Source: Tritrichomonas musculus (Eukaryota > Parabasalia > Tritrichomonadida > Tritrichomonadidae). Taken from it: a stretch of DNA of 64,000 nt. The DNA is taken from assembly GCA_039105265.1 (NCBI GenBank), contig JAPFFF010000029.1, positions 1,054,001-1,118,000 of the forward strand. The letters run 5' to 3'. Below, one piece after another: positions 40,401 through 49,719 of this stretch (its first letter is position 1; every line of letters starts with the position of its first letter). The translations under genes were made by a program, and so were the position numbers. The notes beneath the pieces were generated by a model. The model was not told the origin of the DNA and searched no databases. It was given only the letters and a program-made list of their open reading frames with translations.

Positions 40401-41713
40401 TCTTCTTGCTGAACTTCCTCTTGCTGAGCTTCTTCTTGTTGTGGTTCCTCTTGTTGTGGTTCCTCTTGTTGTGGTTCTTGTTGTTGTGGTTCCTCTTGCT
40501 GAACTTCTTCTTGAGGAGGTTCTTCTTGTTGAGCTTCTTCTTCTTGTGGTTCCTCTTGCTGAACTTCTTCTTGTGGTTCCTCTTGCTGAACTTCCTCTTG
40601 AGGAGGTTCTTCTTGCTGTGGTTCTTCTTGAGGAGGCTCTTCCTGGTGAGTTTCTTCCTGCGCGTTTTCTTCATGTCGTGGCTCTTCTTGATGTGGCTCT
40701 TCTTGATGTGGCTCTTCTTGATGTGGCTCTTCTTGATGTGGCTCTTCTTGATGTGGCTCTTCTTGTGGTTGCTCCTCTTGCTGAACTTCTTCTTGTGGAT
40801 GCTCTTCCTGTTGAGTTTCTTCTTTATTCGTTTCTTCTTGCTGAACTTCCTCATTCTGTTCCTCTTGAGGAGTATCTCCATGCTGCGTTTCTTCTTGCTG
40901 TTGTTCGGCTTCGCTTTCGCGAGATTCTTCAGTTTCTTCATGCTTTTCTTCTTCTGTTTGCTGATCAATTTCATCTTGCCCTTCTTCTACTTCCTCTTGC
41001 TGCTCTACAACCTCGTTATTCTCTTCTTCTTGATTTTCTTCATCGCCAACATCAGGCGCTTCATCTTCTTCTTCGTTTTGGCCTTCTTCTTGATGCTCTT
41101 GTTTTCCTGTTAGTTCAACAAGTGCAAAAACATAAGGACTAACATAGCCAACGAAAAACGATCCAATTTTTGGATCTTTAAAAACTGATGAAAAGGATCC
41201 ACAATCAAATTGTTCTAAAACCATCTCTTGCTCTTGAGCTATTGGACTTTCGATTTTAGCTGCACTTAAATCAAATACAGCTAGATTAATAAGTGCGTCA
41301 TCTTCTTCTGTAATTTCTAAGGGTTCTGAACCAGCTTCAATTAATTGCGATGTTTGATTTCCTGTTTTGCTTGAAAGAGCGATTAAAGTAAAAATTTTGG
41401 CTTCTTCTGGCGATGCAAAAAGGGCTAAACAACGAATATTTCTTGCATCAAGAAATGTGCAATATACTTTTGTTTGAATTATCCAGTTTATAGATGGCGT
41501 AACTTGAATAAAAGTAACTGGTTTTTGTTGCGGCCCTATAACGCAAATTGTTATTTGTCTGTTTTTTCGCATTGCAACAATTGGTAATTTACCAATTTGT
41601 TGATATTGATTTGTATTTGGATTTAACATTGAAAATGTAACCATGGCAGATCTAATTGTTCCATCTGGAGCGCTTTCTCTGCATCGATAATTTGATGGAT
41701 TAAATTTGCTCAT
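37499..41713 (-). CDS. FKBP15-like protein: WH1/EVH1 domain, giant QQEE repeat, LF-acidic motifs and coiled coil
   Basis: The ORF has 1404 residues from ATG 41713. The N-terminal ~115 residues fold like a WH1/EVH1 domain, with VTFSMLNPNTNQYQQIGKLP, QQKPVTFIQV and a CLALFASPEEAKIF end. The order resembles the N-terminus of FKBP15 (WAFL). Acidic sequence follows (140-280), then a 5-residue repeat, mostly QQEE[VPAT], for about 590 residues. Residues 880-1060 are Lys-rich and contain four LFDDDE motifs, the last being LFDDDEDDLFNF. This resembles the LF-acidic-LF motifs by which FAM21 binds retromer. The C-terminus (about 1120-1404) is a helical coiled coil, as in FKBP15. No FKBP domain is present. 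A role in endosomal actin/retromer traffic is inferred. Confidence 0.75.
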   Translation of the reverse strand: MSKFNPSNYRCRESAPDGTIRSAMVTFSMLNPNTNQYQQIGKLPIVAMRKNRQITICVIGPQQKPVTFIQVTPSINWIIQTKVYCTFLDARNIRCLALFASPEEAKIFTLIALSSKTGNQTSQLIEAGSEPLEITEEDDALINLAVFDLSAAKIESPIAQEQEMVLEQFDCGSFSSVFKDPKIGSFFVGYVSPYVFALVELTGKQEHQEEGQNEEEDEAPDVGDEENQEEENNEVVEQQEEVEEGQDEIDQQTEEEKHEETEESRESEAEQQQEETQHGDTPQEEQNEEVQQEETNKEETQQEEHPQEEVQQEEQPQEEPHQEEPHQEEPHQEEPHQEEPHQEEPRHEENAQEETHQEEPPQEEPQQEEPPQEEVQQEEPQEEVQQEEPQEEEAQQEEPPQEEVQQEEPQQQEPQQEEPQQEEPQQEEAQQEEVQQEEVQQEEPQQEEAQQEEHPQEEAQQEEPQQEEAQQEEPQQEEAQQEEPQQEEAQQEEVQQEEVQQEEVQQEEVQQEEVQQEEVQQEEPQQEEAQQEEVQQEEVQQEEPQQEEAQQEEVQQEEVQQEEVQQEEVQQEEVQQEEVQQEEVQQEEVQQEEHPQEEVQQEEVQQEEVQQEEPQQEEAQREEVQQEETQREEVQQEETQQEEPPQEEPPQEEVQQEEPPQEEVQQEETQQEEVQQEETQQEEVQQEETQQEEVQQEETQQEEPPQEEPPQEEVQQEEPPQEEVQQEEPPQEEVQQEETQQEEVQQEETQQEEPPQEEPPQEEVQQEEPPQEEVQQEETQQEETQQEEPPQEEPQQEETQQEEPQQEEAQQEEPQQEEPPQEEAQQEEPQQEEPPQEEAQQEEPQQEEAQQEEPQQEEAQQEEPQQEEAQETEPSQEEQQETPVEEAKASKDSKPAAKGKKKAPPKKKAAPAPSKKKKLFDDDEEPSAPPPAASSSAKKKKLFDDDEDASPVQEAPKPSTAKKASSTKLKGKGKKGAAGKKKSTPNSVDDLFASSESAEPAKKGSSGGGKKKKLFDDDEDDSSSNFDVFGTSSKKASKGKGKNKKNLFDDDEDDLFNFDGLDDDGGASLDILNSITLKTKKGKKGSAASSGTASQTSFSKTQQELESKLKPKTQQEEGEENPEDILIQLKKENKNDPGRFRYVDNRIRFKDANQMVELARQRFSKLESLIKSLDIQQANRSELTLPDYVLRESVAQVVRASINKEKELRQKELLIEALNIETTSTFEKEEILKQMEFKEDEIKAELKRTDDAQAQIEELQQKIASLQEEIKNELEETEKKCNEMEAKNYEDIMNEANESYKLQEPFLEKLKEANMQKINMNAQLRPMQEENETLKAGINMDDFEEVMKIRKQAPKVLRNAIETVRDNSIQTLLSAFRPLKDYTGSQIGNAVKNVLQKEAKKVLP
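39085..40870 (-). repeat. Coding minisatellite, 15-bp unit
   Basis: On the plus strand the unit is ttcttcttg(c/t)tgaac or variants; on the coding strand it encodes a five-residue QQEE-x unit. Variant units encode QQEEP, PQEEP, QQEEA, QQEET, HQEEP and others. They are arranged in higher-order blocks, for example alternating QQEEV/QQEET with PPQEE near 39350-39790 and runs of QQEEV near 39900-40240. The three plus-strand frames also stay open here because the repeat lacks stops. Confidence 0.97.
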
Positions 41714-42183
41714 TAGAGATTTTCATGGCACTTTTTCAATTAAAAATTTTTTTCTTATTGATTTGCATTTAATTTTAAAAATTGATGTATTGATAAATTA
41801 AATTTGGAATGCAACTTCTCAGAATGAAAATGGAAATTGTAAATAATAAAATAGTTCTTTTTTTATTAGCTAACTTAAAAATAAACAAATAAAGCAATAC
41901 CATATTATCGAAGCATCTCTAATATATACATACAAAACGTTCATTTTGAATATATTCTTTATACTTTTCTTTGATTGATCTGAGAATAACTATTTTTCTA
42001 ATTTGATAATTAAAGTTTTGAGAGCAAAATATTAATAAAGGCATTTTTTAAGGCATAAAACAATTAGAAATTGCAAAATGAATATTTTCTTATAATTAAA
42101 TTTATTTATACACAGTAAAAACTTATTTATAATTTTGAAATTTGAATCATTTCCGGACAAATAAACATTGAAAATTTATTTTC
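41714..42183. other. AT-rich divergent intergenic region
   Basis: It lies between the start of the FKBP15-like gene and that of the 454-residue gene, so it should hold both promoters. A gaaaaagtgcc element (coding strand; plus-strand 41727-41737) sits about 15-25 bases before the FKBP15-like ATG. No gene is visible. Confidence 0.6.
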
Positions 42184-43548
42184 ATGAATTTATTATATAA
42201 AAAGCTATTTCCTCCTGAAACTAAATATGATTCCGCTCTTAAACCTATTCCAGATAAATATTTATTTGATGATTTTTTTAATTATATACATCCAATTAAT
42301 ACCAAATTATTTCCTTATCCAGATGTCAATTTTATCAATTCTAAGTTAATTCCTCATTTTACTGAATCAGTTAAAATCTTACAGAAAAATATTAATTCTC
42401 TCAATAAGGAAATTGAAAACGAAAAAAAAATAGCCAAAGATTCTATGATACAGTCTCAGGAATATTTATCAACAAATTATCAAATAAATTTTCTCAATAA
42501 AGATATCGTTAGGAAATTGAAAATTTTAGTTCCCAAAATGGAAGAAATAAATCGAACAGTTATTTTTACACAAATTTCATATCTTGAACAACGATTAGCG
42601 ACCTTGAAAAACATTGAAAAAGTCGCTAATTTTTTGTTGACATCTCCTCGTTATTATTATATTAATTTAAAATTTATTCAGCATAATGAAAACTTTTCGA
42701 AAATTGCACCTGAAATTCATTTTGAATATAATTCAATTAAACAGCAAGTAGATTGTTTAAAAACATCTTTATCACTAATAAATAAACCTTTTTCTCATAA
42801 TCAAGAAAATGTAGATTTGTCAATACACATCATTTCTCAAGCAATTACTTTAAAAAAGACTGACACAAAATGCGTTCAAAATTCAGAAGAAATTGATTTA
42901 CTCCGCTATTTCCTAGAATCTTCAAATTCACCAATTCAATTTTCATATTACGATTCATCTGCAAAAGACATTGACATTCAAATTGCAATGATGACTAATT
43001 GCTTACTAAATTTTTGTCTAATTGACATAAAAGATAAACAAGTATTTGATATTGTTTATTATATTTTAGTCCAATTCTTCTTTGAAATTTTCATAAAAAA
43101 AATTGACAGAAATCCTTTGAAAATTGAAAGCTCTTCTCAAAAAGTTAACAACAATCTGAGTGCACTGAAAGATATAACATTGAAGGAATTGGGACTTTCC
43201 TCTCAAAATGATGAAATGGAGAATTTAACGGTTAGAGAACTTTTTGAACGAAATGAAAAATTGAATTCATTATCTATTGAATTAATGACGTGTCACTTTT
43301 TGATAAATCCCATTGAAATTTTCTATGGCATTAGAAAAATTGGAAGTGATTTGAAGAGCATTTTTGGCAACGAGGAAGATTTCTATGCTGCTTGGAAAGC
43401 TCTGCTCATTGCATCTGATGTTCCGTCCGTTAACTTGATATTCAAAAAACTCTCTGCGTGGAAAGACTTGCGGCTAATTTCAGAATTGTATGACGATGTG
43501 TGCAAAACACCAAATCGTGTCATTGAAGACTTAATCAAATTAAAATGA
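42184..43548 (+). CDS. Unknown 454-residue helical protein
   Basis: The ORF has 454 residues from ATG 42184. It has an N-terminal helical part including a short coiled coil (about 75-100). The middle has hydrophobic helices (LNFCLIDIKDKQVFDIVYY and QFFFEIFIKK), and a C-terminal helical domain contains FLINPIEIFYGIRKIG and DFYAAWKALLIASD. No signal peptide or clear membrane segment is visible and I recognise no catalytic motif. The C-terminal region is faintly reminiscent of VPS9-like Rab exchange domains, but the key residues are not convincing. It is described as unknown. Confidence 0.7.
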   Translation: MNLLYKKLFPPETKYDSALKPIPDKYLFDDFFNYIHPINTKLFPYPDVNFINSKLIPHFTESVKILQKNINSLNKEIENEKKIAKDSMIQSQEYLSTNYQINFLNKDIVRKLKILVPKMEEINRTVIFTQISYLEQRLATLKNIEKVANFLLTSPRYYYINLKFIQHNENFSKIAPEIHFEYNSIKQQVDCLKTSLSLINKPFSHNQENVDLSIHIISQAITLKKTDTKCVQNSEEIDLLRYFLESSNSPIQFSYYDSSAKDIDIQIAMMTNCLLNFCLIDIKDKQVFDIVYYILVQFFFEIFIKKIDRNPLKIESSSQKVNNNLSALKDITLKELGLSSQNDEMENLTVRELFERNEKLNSLSIELMTCHFLINPIEIFYGIRKIGSDLKSIFGNEEDFYAAWKALLIASDVPSVNLIFKKLSAWKDLRLISELYDDVCKTPNRVIEDLIKLK

Positions 43549-43580
43549 ACTCATATTATAATTATAATTATTTGTTTGAA

Positions 43581-43582
<2 letters not shown>

Positions 43583-43612
<30 letters not shown>
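43583..43612 (+). repeat. A30 run 35 bp after a stop codon
   Basis: An uninterrupted run of 30 A. It follows the 454-residue gene closely and could reflect a genomic A-run near the poly(A) site or slippage. Confidence 0.9.
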
Positions 43613-43614
<2 letters not shown>

Positions 43615-44063
43615 ATACCATATTAATTCTATTCTCATTCAATTATTTGAATGTCCTTACAAAAAGTCTCTTTTGCTTATTCAGTACCTAATTCTAACTC
43701 TATCTTTTTACAAATGCAATCAAAATTTATAAACTTCTCAATTTTGAAAGAATATTCAAAATTCAATCATCATATTAACTTTTTGAGAAGTTTTCAAAAT
43801 TATTTTTCATTCCAAGATTTTCAAATATAGGATGACATTCATTGTGAATGATTCACTTCATATTTATATGTTATATTCAATAAACTCGAGATAAATAAAA
43901 TAAAAATCAACACAATATTTGCGTTGAAGAAACATTCATCATTCTTAGCACTAATTCAATAATAATAATAATAAAATAATAATATTGAGTTAAATAAATC
44001 ATGATATTTTAAATATAAATAGAATAACTATAAATCCATTAATATATATTAAATTCGTTGACT
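43613..44063. other. AT-rich spacer between convergent genes
   Basis: No gene is visible. A short ataat repeat lies near 43960-43985. Confidence 0.6.
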
Positions 44064-47000
44064 TTACAAGTCAGGCCTAAGGACTCTTTCTTTTGTGTCT
44101 TTCATAACCAAGTAGAGCTCGGAATAAAAGCCTCCGTAGTCCTTCTTCATTATTTCTGCTTCAAAATCGAACACATTTTTCAAGTAATCCTTCCATTCGT
44201 CACATTCCTCGAAAATCTGGAATTCTTTTGGTTTTGATCGTTTTTTCTTAGTAATATATTTTGACATTCTCAAGTTCAATTTCTGTGCGATTTCAACCAA
44301 TTTGTGGATGTGACCAGAGAAAGGCAAATTGATACTTTTTTCAGAATCATAAATATCAATTATTCTGTGCAAAATTTTTGTTCGATTAAAAATGAATACA
44401 GTCAAATGGGTGAACCTGAAAAAAGTCCTAATTAAATCAATCACGACATTGTGAAGGAACGAATTATATGGATATTCAAAGAACTGATCAATTAAGAAGC
44501 AAGCTGTCTTAATGATCAATTTGGATCTCTTTTTGACATTAAGAACAATATGATTTTGATCATTTTTGTTCTTTTTGTCTTTCTTAAAACGATCATCACT
44601 ATTATAAGGATGAATGTGAACAAAATCTGTATTATTAATATTAATATTACAAACAGTTTTGGTATTTTCAGGTGATTTAAATTCATCTTCTTCGTCTTCA
44701 TTAATTGTTGATAATTCATTAGTATCTTCTTCTTTAATCGTTGTCATTATTTTTGATTTTGGTGTTGAAGCTTCTTCTGTTTCTGCTTCTTTTGAAGATG
44801 CTTGTGATTCATCTTCAGCTTCACTTTCTTCATCTTCTTCAATTCCAACTTCCTCTTCTTCTTCCTCTTCAGCTTCTTCCTCTTCTTCTTCATTGTTTTT
44901 CTCATATTCATCATTGCAACTCTTGCCATTCGTTGACTCAGTTGTCATCGAGTTTTCATCTGGATCTTCTTGTATAGTGAAACAGCTGTCTGCCAAAAAA
45001 TTTGGCCTCTGTGCTCGAGCTGAATTTGGATATTGATAATTACAGCTCAGATTATCAAACATTGATTTTTGGCTAAAGTTATTGTTGACTGTTTCATTTA
45101 AATTTAATTCACTCAATCTAGGTGCATTATTATAATTATTTATGTAATTAAAACCAGAGCTTAATGCTGTTAAACTTCTCCTTGGGCGATTATTTAAACC
45201 ACTACTGATTGAAAAGTTACCACCTGCCTTAGTTGCTCCGTTATTGTCTAAGGAATCATTGATAGTATTATTTAGATTCAAACTTTGCAAATTCAAACTT
45301 GTTAGTTGATTCTTGCTTATAGGTGAGTTGTCAGCTGAAACAGCAGAAGGCACACCTTTATTCAAATTCAAATTTAAATTCAAACTGGCAGAAGAAGAAG
45401 AATTAGAATTGGTTATCGCAGATGGCGCTACAGGCGTTGATATTGCTGTTGGTAGTGGCGATGGTAGTAAGTTTGTATTTGCGTTTACTGACGCATCTGG
45501 ATCAGATGAGTTGGAATAAGAAACAGAGGCAGTAGAATTGAGTGAGTTTGCTGCACTGTGAACCTTTTTTGGAGTATTAAAAAGTGCTTCCATCGGATTG
45601 GTATTTGCATCGCAACGACATGAATGTGAATGTAGACTTGGGCTCGACTCTGTTTCTCTATCTTCTTCACGTGGTGAGAGGGCCGAATTGAAGAAGACTG
45701 GAGTAGACTGAAGCAATGGATAAAGGTCACTTACGGGCGGTGCTCCGAAATTGCCATTATACATTGGAGGAGCATTCTGATTTTTTCTGAAATCATCAGA
45801 ATTTACTAGATCAAGCAACGATATATTATCTTCTTCAATTGGATCATTTGAAAATGAATAGTCGCTTGCTATCGAAATATCATTATTATTGTAATCAATG
45901 GAGTTGCAACTTTTTGTACGATGGTGAAATATGAGATCTATTTGCGGATTAGAAGGGGCTTGGCTGGCAATTTCCATCAAAGACAGATTTTCACCAGTAT
46001 CTGGATTTTTCGAAACAGGTGAAATTTCAGATTCAGGAGCATGAATAATCCGCCTATCTGAGAAAGAGTAGTTATATTGTATTTGCTGGTGAATTTGTTG
46101 AATTGTTTGCAAGTTATAGTTTGTATTATCTTCACTGATCTGATTCAATCCACCTGGTGGCACCTCAACTTTCGAGAAGTCGTAACGAGATGAGGATGAA
46201 GAAGAGGAAGTTGGAGTGAATTCAAATTTATCCTCTTCGTTCTTTGGAATATGCAAAAGTGGAATTTGGTTTCCTGCTTCAACCTTCCAACCGTTTTTAT
46301 TATTTGGTGCGTTGTTAAAGTAGTTTTTGATGTTTGGTAGACTCCGTTTGATACTAATTTTGCCACATCCAGAAGCTGCCGTGAAGCCTTTTGAGACGTT
46401 TATTACTTCAGCGTTTTTGAAACCACCGCAATCGAACTTCTTCTTATAGATGCGACCGCTATTACTGCCTGAATGTGATGTTCTGTTAATATCATTACAA
46501 GTGAGAACACTAGTCGAATGACGTGGTTTCCTGAGATGAGAGTGAGTCGCACTTGAAAAATTAGGAATATGAGGAATATTCTTCCTTTTGTCCTTTGATT
46601 TTGATAATGGATCATCAGAGCCAACTTCAGAGTTACCAGCCGCAATTTTCTCTGGATCAATTTGCACTTGTACTTGGGGTTGTGACTGTTGCAGTTGATT
46701 TTGGACATCATCTTCTGATATTGTGTCGATGAGAGGCGCATATCTTTTTCTTTGGAACTCATTTAATGTCATTGGCTGCTCAATTTCACCTTCTTTTTCA
46801 CTTTCAACGTTGTCTGTTTCTCCATAATTCCATTCATTTTCCTCTTCCTCTTCTTCTTCTTCTTCGCCGATGTCATACTGATTTTCGATTACATATGAAT
46901 CTTGACTTCTTGACACGCCTTTGTTTAAAATAGATGCTTTTTGTCTAATATTAAATAATTCAAGTGAATCAGAAAGATGGACACTTTTCTTCATCTTATA

Positions 47001-48248
47001 ATTTATTGGTTCTGGAATTGATTCACCAGCAACTCCGTATAAATCGTTAACAATGCTTACAAAAAGCGTAATCATTGATATATCAACACTTTTTATATAT
47101 TGTTTCACTTTCCCGGTGGATAAAGTCTCACTAGGCTCTTTAGTTTTATCAGCTTGATATTCCGAATTGATCTTCATTATACATTTGCAGATTTCTGGTA
47201 ACCGGCCATTTATCGCCTCAATTGCATCTCGACTGCTTTGATTGCTTTGCTTATGCAAATTAACAAGGAGTTGAAACGCACTTAAAATATGCAATTTTTC
47301 TTCATACATTGCTGAATCAAGAAGAGCAAGGATAGTGTCTTTCTTGAGAAGTGGTGTGACAAGAGAAGAATTTCTTGAAAGATTGCACGTAAGATATAGT
47401 AAAATTTTAAATACGTTATTATTAATTGTGTCTATAAAATGCGAGTTATTATTAACTTGGCTATTAATTTCGTTATTAATATTTGTAGTTTCTGTATTGT
47501 CATTATTTTCAGTACCATCCTTGCATTTTGTGTTAATAATATTATTAGAGTTGGTAGAATAATTGTTTTCTTCTTCCTCTGAATGCGGATTATTTTCTAT
47601 AAAGGTGATTGGTGAATATAATGATGATACTCGCGATTTTGGATTGGTTATTGCTAATTTATTTAGTAAGATTTGAGTAAAAAAGTTTTCTTCAAAAAAA
47701 GTAAGGGCAGAATATGTATGAGATTTGATTATATCAAATAGTAAATCAAAAAAAGGTAAGTAATGTATATTGTCAACAAGAAGCATAAAAAATAAAATTC
47801 CTCCGCAGCTTCTAAATTCTGTTTTATAGTTGAAAGAAACAATTTGATTTTTGAATTTTGATATATGAGACGTATAGTCTATATCTGATCGAAGAAGTAG
47901 TTGCCCCAGTACCCTACAATACCTTCCTCTAACTATGCATGATGAATGCTTGGATTTGCTTTCAAGGAAATTAAAAACAATATTCAATAATTGCTCGTCA
48001 GTTGACATCATAATTTTAATATCATCACAATTTGATTCAAATATTGATTCGGCATTGGTGTAGAAATTTGGATCATATTTCTTATCATTTTCTAGATAAA
48101 GATCAACCATATAAGATAAATTGAAATGAAGAAATTGCAAAAAATCATCGCTTGGACATTTCGTTTCGTTTTGAATGCTAGTATCTGATATAATATTAAC
48201 AAGTTTGTCTGCCTCTTTTATCGGCTCTGGAGGCAAAAGCACGCTCAT
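44064..48248 (-). CDS. SAPS-domain protein, PP6/Sit4 phosphatase regulatory subunit-like
   Basis: The ORF has 1394 residues from ATG 48248. The N-terminal ~420 residues are helical repeats with RCRVLGQLLLR- and FRSCGGILFFMLL-type segments. A long Ser/Asn-rich disordered region follows (about 430-1220). The C-terminal ~170 residues contain FFEYPYNSFLHNVVIDLI, GHIHKLVEIAQKLN and ECDEWKDYLKNVFD. These match, in order, the SAPS features: the FF-x-YP-x-N-x-xLH block, the GHLT/GHI block, and the EW-x-x-Y block. SAPS proteins bind PP6/Sit4 catalytic subunits and select substrates. The unusual point is that the conserved parts are split to the two ends by about 800 disordered residues with Asn, Ser and Glu runs. 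Confidence 0.78.
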   Translation of the reverse strand: MSVLLPPEPIKEADKLVNIISDTSIQNETKCPSDDFLQFLHFNLSYMVDLYLENDKKYDPNFYTNAESIFESNCDDIKIMMSTDEQLLNIVFNFLESKSKHSSCIVRGRYCRVLGQLLLRSDIDYTSHISKFKNQIVSFNYKTEFRSCGGILFFMLLVDNIHYLPFFDLLFDIIKSHTYSALTFFEENFFTQILLNKLAITNPKSRVSSLYSPITFIENNPHSEEEENNYSTNSNNIINTKCKDGTENNDNTETTNINNEINSQVNNNSHFIDTINNNVFKILLYLTCNLSRNSSLVTPLLKKDTILALLDSAMYEEKLHILSAFQLLVNLHKQSNQSSRDAIEAINGRLPEICKCIMKINSEYQADKTKEPSETLSTGKVKQYIKSVDISMITLFVSIVNDLYGVAGESIPEPINYKMKKSVHLSDSLELFNIRQKASILNKGVSRSQDSYVIENQYDIGEEEEEEEEENEWNYGETDNVESEKEGEIEQPMTLNEFQRKRYAPLIDTISEDDVQNQLQQSQPQVQVQIDPEKIAAGNSEVGSDDPLSKSKDKRKNIPHIPNFSSATHSHLRKPRHSTSVLTCNDINRTSHSGSNSGRIYKKKFDCGGFKNAEVINVSKGFTAASGCGKISIKRSLPNIKNYFNNAPNNKNGWKVEAGNQIPLLHIPKNEEDKFEFTPTSSSSSSSRYDFSKVEVPPGGLNQISEDNTNYNLQTIQQIHQQIQYNYSFSDRRIIHAPESEISPVSKNPDTGENLSLMEIASQAPSNPQIDLIFHHRTKSCNSIDYNNNDISIASDYSFSNDPIEEDNISLLDLVNSDDFRKNQNAPPMYNGNFGAPPVSDLYPLLQSTPVFFNSALSPREEDRETESSPSLHSHSCRCDANTNPMEALFNTPKKVHSAANSLNSTASVSYSNSSDPDASVNANTNLLPSPLPTAISTPVAPSAITNSNSSSSASLNLNLNLNKGVPSAVSADNSPISKNQLTSLNLQSLNLNNTINDSLDNNGATKAGGNFSISSGLNNRPRRSLTALSSGFNYINNYNNAPRLSELNLNETVNNNFSQKSMFDNLSCNYQYPNSARAQRPNFLADSCFTIQEDPDENSMTTESTNGKSCNDEYEKNNEEEEEEAEEEEEEEVGIEEDEESEAEDESQASSKEAETEEASTPKSKIMTTIKEEDTNELSTINEDEEDEFKSPENTKTVCNININNTDFVHIHPYNSDDRFKKDKKNKNDQNHIVLNVKKRSKLIIKTACFLIDQFFEYPYNSFLHNVVIDLIRTFFRFTHLTVFIFNRTKILHRIIDIYDSEKSINLPFSGHIHKLVEIAQKLNLRMSKYITKKKRSKPKEFQIFEECDEWKDYLKNVFDFEAEIMKKDYGGFYSELYLVMKDTKERVLRPDL

Positions 48249-49066
48249 TTTTATCTTTGAAACAAATTCAAATATCGATCAACGAAAATCATGATTTCAG
48301 ATATTAACCAACGGATTTAAATGATTATAATTATAATTATAATTTAATTTTAGTTTTTTAAGATTATTCTAATAATAATATGGATGAATTGTTTATTTAC
48401 TAACAAAATAAAAACTATATAATCATATGAACTTTCAAAAGTTTTATCAGAATTAGTATCAAAGTTGAATAAGTAATTCAATTTCTATTTAAAAACCAAA
48501 TATAACTCTCAATTCACATCATAAAAATTGTTAATATATTAAATTTTTCTGAACGCTATAAATTTTATAAAATAATAAAGGTTTAATTGATTTTAATATT
48601 ATCTGAAAAATTAAATATATTTATGAAATAAAAAAAAAGTTATGGTTTAAAAAAATTATTTCAAATATTTGAATTCATTTCAATTTTTAAAAATATAAAT
48701 ATCTCATAAAAAAACTTTAATAATTATATAAATACAATAAAAATGAATTTTATTATATACTAAAATTCTATTTGTGCAAATTATTAATAATGATTAATAA
48801 AACGAATATATTTTTTTTTTTTATTATGCCTTTATATCAATGATTTTATTATAAACATACAAAGATGTCAATGGCATAATATTTTTCCAATATCTTACAA
48901 TATAATATCATATAATTAAGCAAGCTTTTATTGAATAATGATACGAAAGCAGATTTACATAAAATATAATATTATTTTCATATTATAATATCAATTAATA
49001 AGAAATCTTGATACATAATTTATTAGATTTTGAGATATGCCAATTTAGTTAAAATTTTTAAAAAAT
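48249..49066. other. AT-rich region without a gene
   Basis: It would contain the SAPS gene promoter at its left edge. Nothing else is recognisable up to the TSD of the next MITE. Confidence 0.6.
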
Positions 49067-49074
49067 TTTGAAAG

Positions 49075-49552
49075 TAGACTTGTTATTTTGAGAATCGATA
49101 TCAAAAACGTCACTTTTTTACATCTGATACTCGATTATCAGTTTACAAATCTGATATCGAGATTATCGATTATCAAGATATCAGATTTGAAATGTGATAT
49201 AAAAATAATTGTAAACTTGATATCAATTACCGAGATCTCGAGATCTCAAACTGATTTATCTTTTTTTATAATTGTTATTTGTGATTTTATTATATCTAAA
49301 AATAAATAATAGAATGTATTGATGTTTATTTTAAGATTAAAATCAAAAAATACATTCTTTTTTATGAAATATTTGAGAATGAATTACGATCATATATTTA
49401 TCAAAAAGTTTAATTAAAAATTCTGATATCAAAAGCTGAGAAAAAAAATTCTCAATCTCTGAAATCGATCTCGAGAATCTGTGTATATTTATGTATCGAT
49501 ATCAAAAAGTCAATCAATTATCGATCTCGAGAATCGGAGAATAACAAGTCTA
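49075..49552. mobile_element. Non-autonomous element with 13-bp TIR and perfect 8-bp TSD
   Basis: The left end is tagacttgttatt (49075-49087) and the right end aataacaagtcta (49540-49552), exact reverse complements. The 8 bases tttgaaag occur directly before (49067-49074) and directly after (49553-49560). The interior contains many cgatctcgaga, gatatcg and gattatcg words in both orientations, probably transposase binding sites. No protein is encoded. The 8-bp duplication and TAG...CTA ends fit hAT-type transposition. Confidence 0.92.
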
Positions 49553-49719
49553 TTTGAAAGGAAATAACAAAGTTTATGATAAAGCAAAGAACTTTCAGAA
49601 GAGTTAATTAACGGCCCCCTTGTTAACTAATTATTCTACTAAAAACTATTCAAAAAGCTGAATAATAAAGAAAAGATTTTCAAATACTTTTAATAATCAA
49701 TGAATTTGCCTGGTAATTA

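Noticed and set aside
38239-40974. 911-codon minus-strand frame of Lys/Asn/Arg repeats
   Set aside because: It is the alternative frame of the same repeat and has no non-repetitive domain.
38866-41142. Long plus-strand open frames (up to 758 codons) opposite the FKBP15-like gene
   Set aside because: They follow from the stop-free 15-bp repeat and encode only Leu/Val/Glu-rich or Phe/Leu-rich sequence; the minus-strand gene has globular ends with family similarity.
42184-43548. VPS9-domain Rab exchange factor assignment
   Set aside because: Only a faint C-terminal pattern was seen; the invariant residues of VPS9 domains could not be placed, so the gene is left as unknown.
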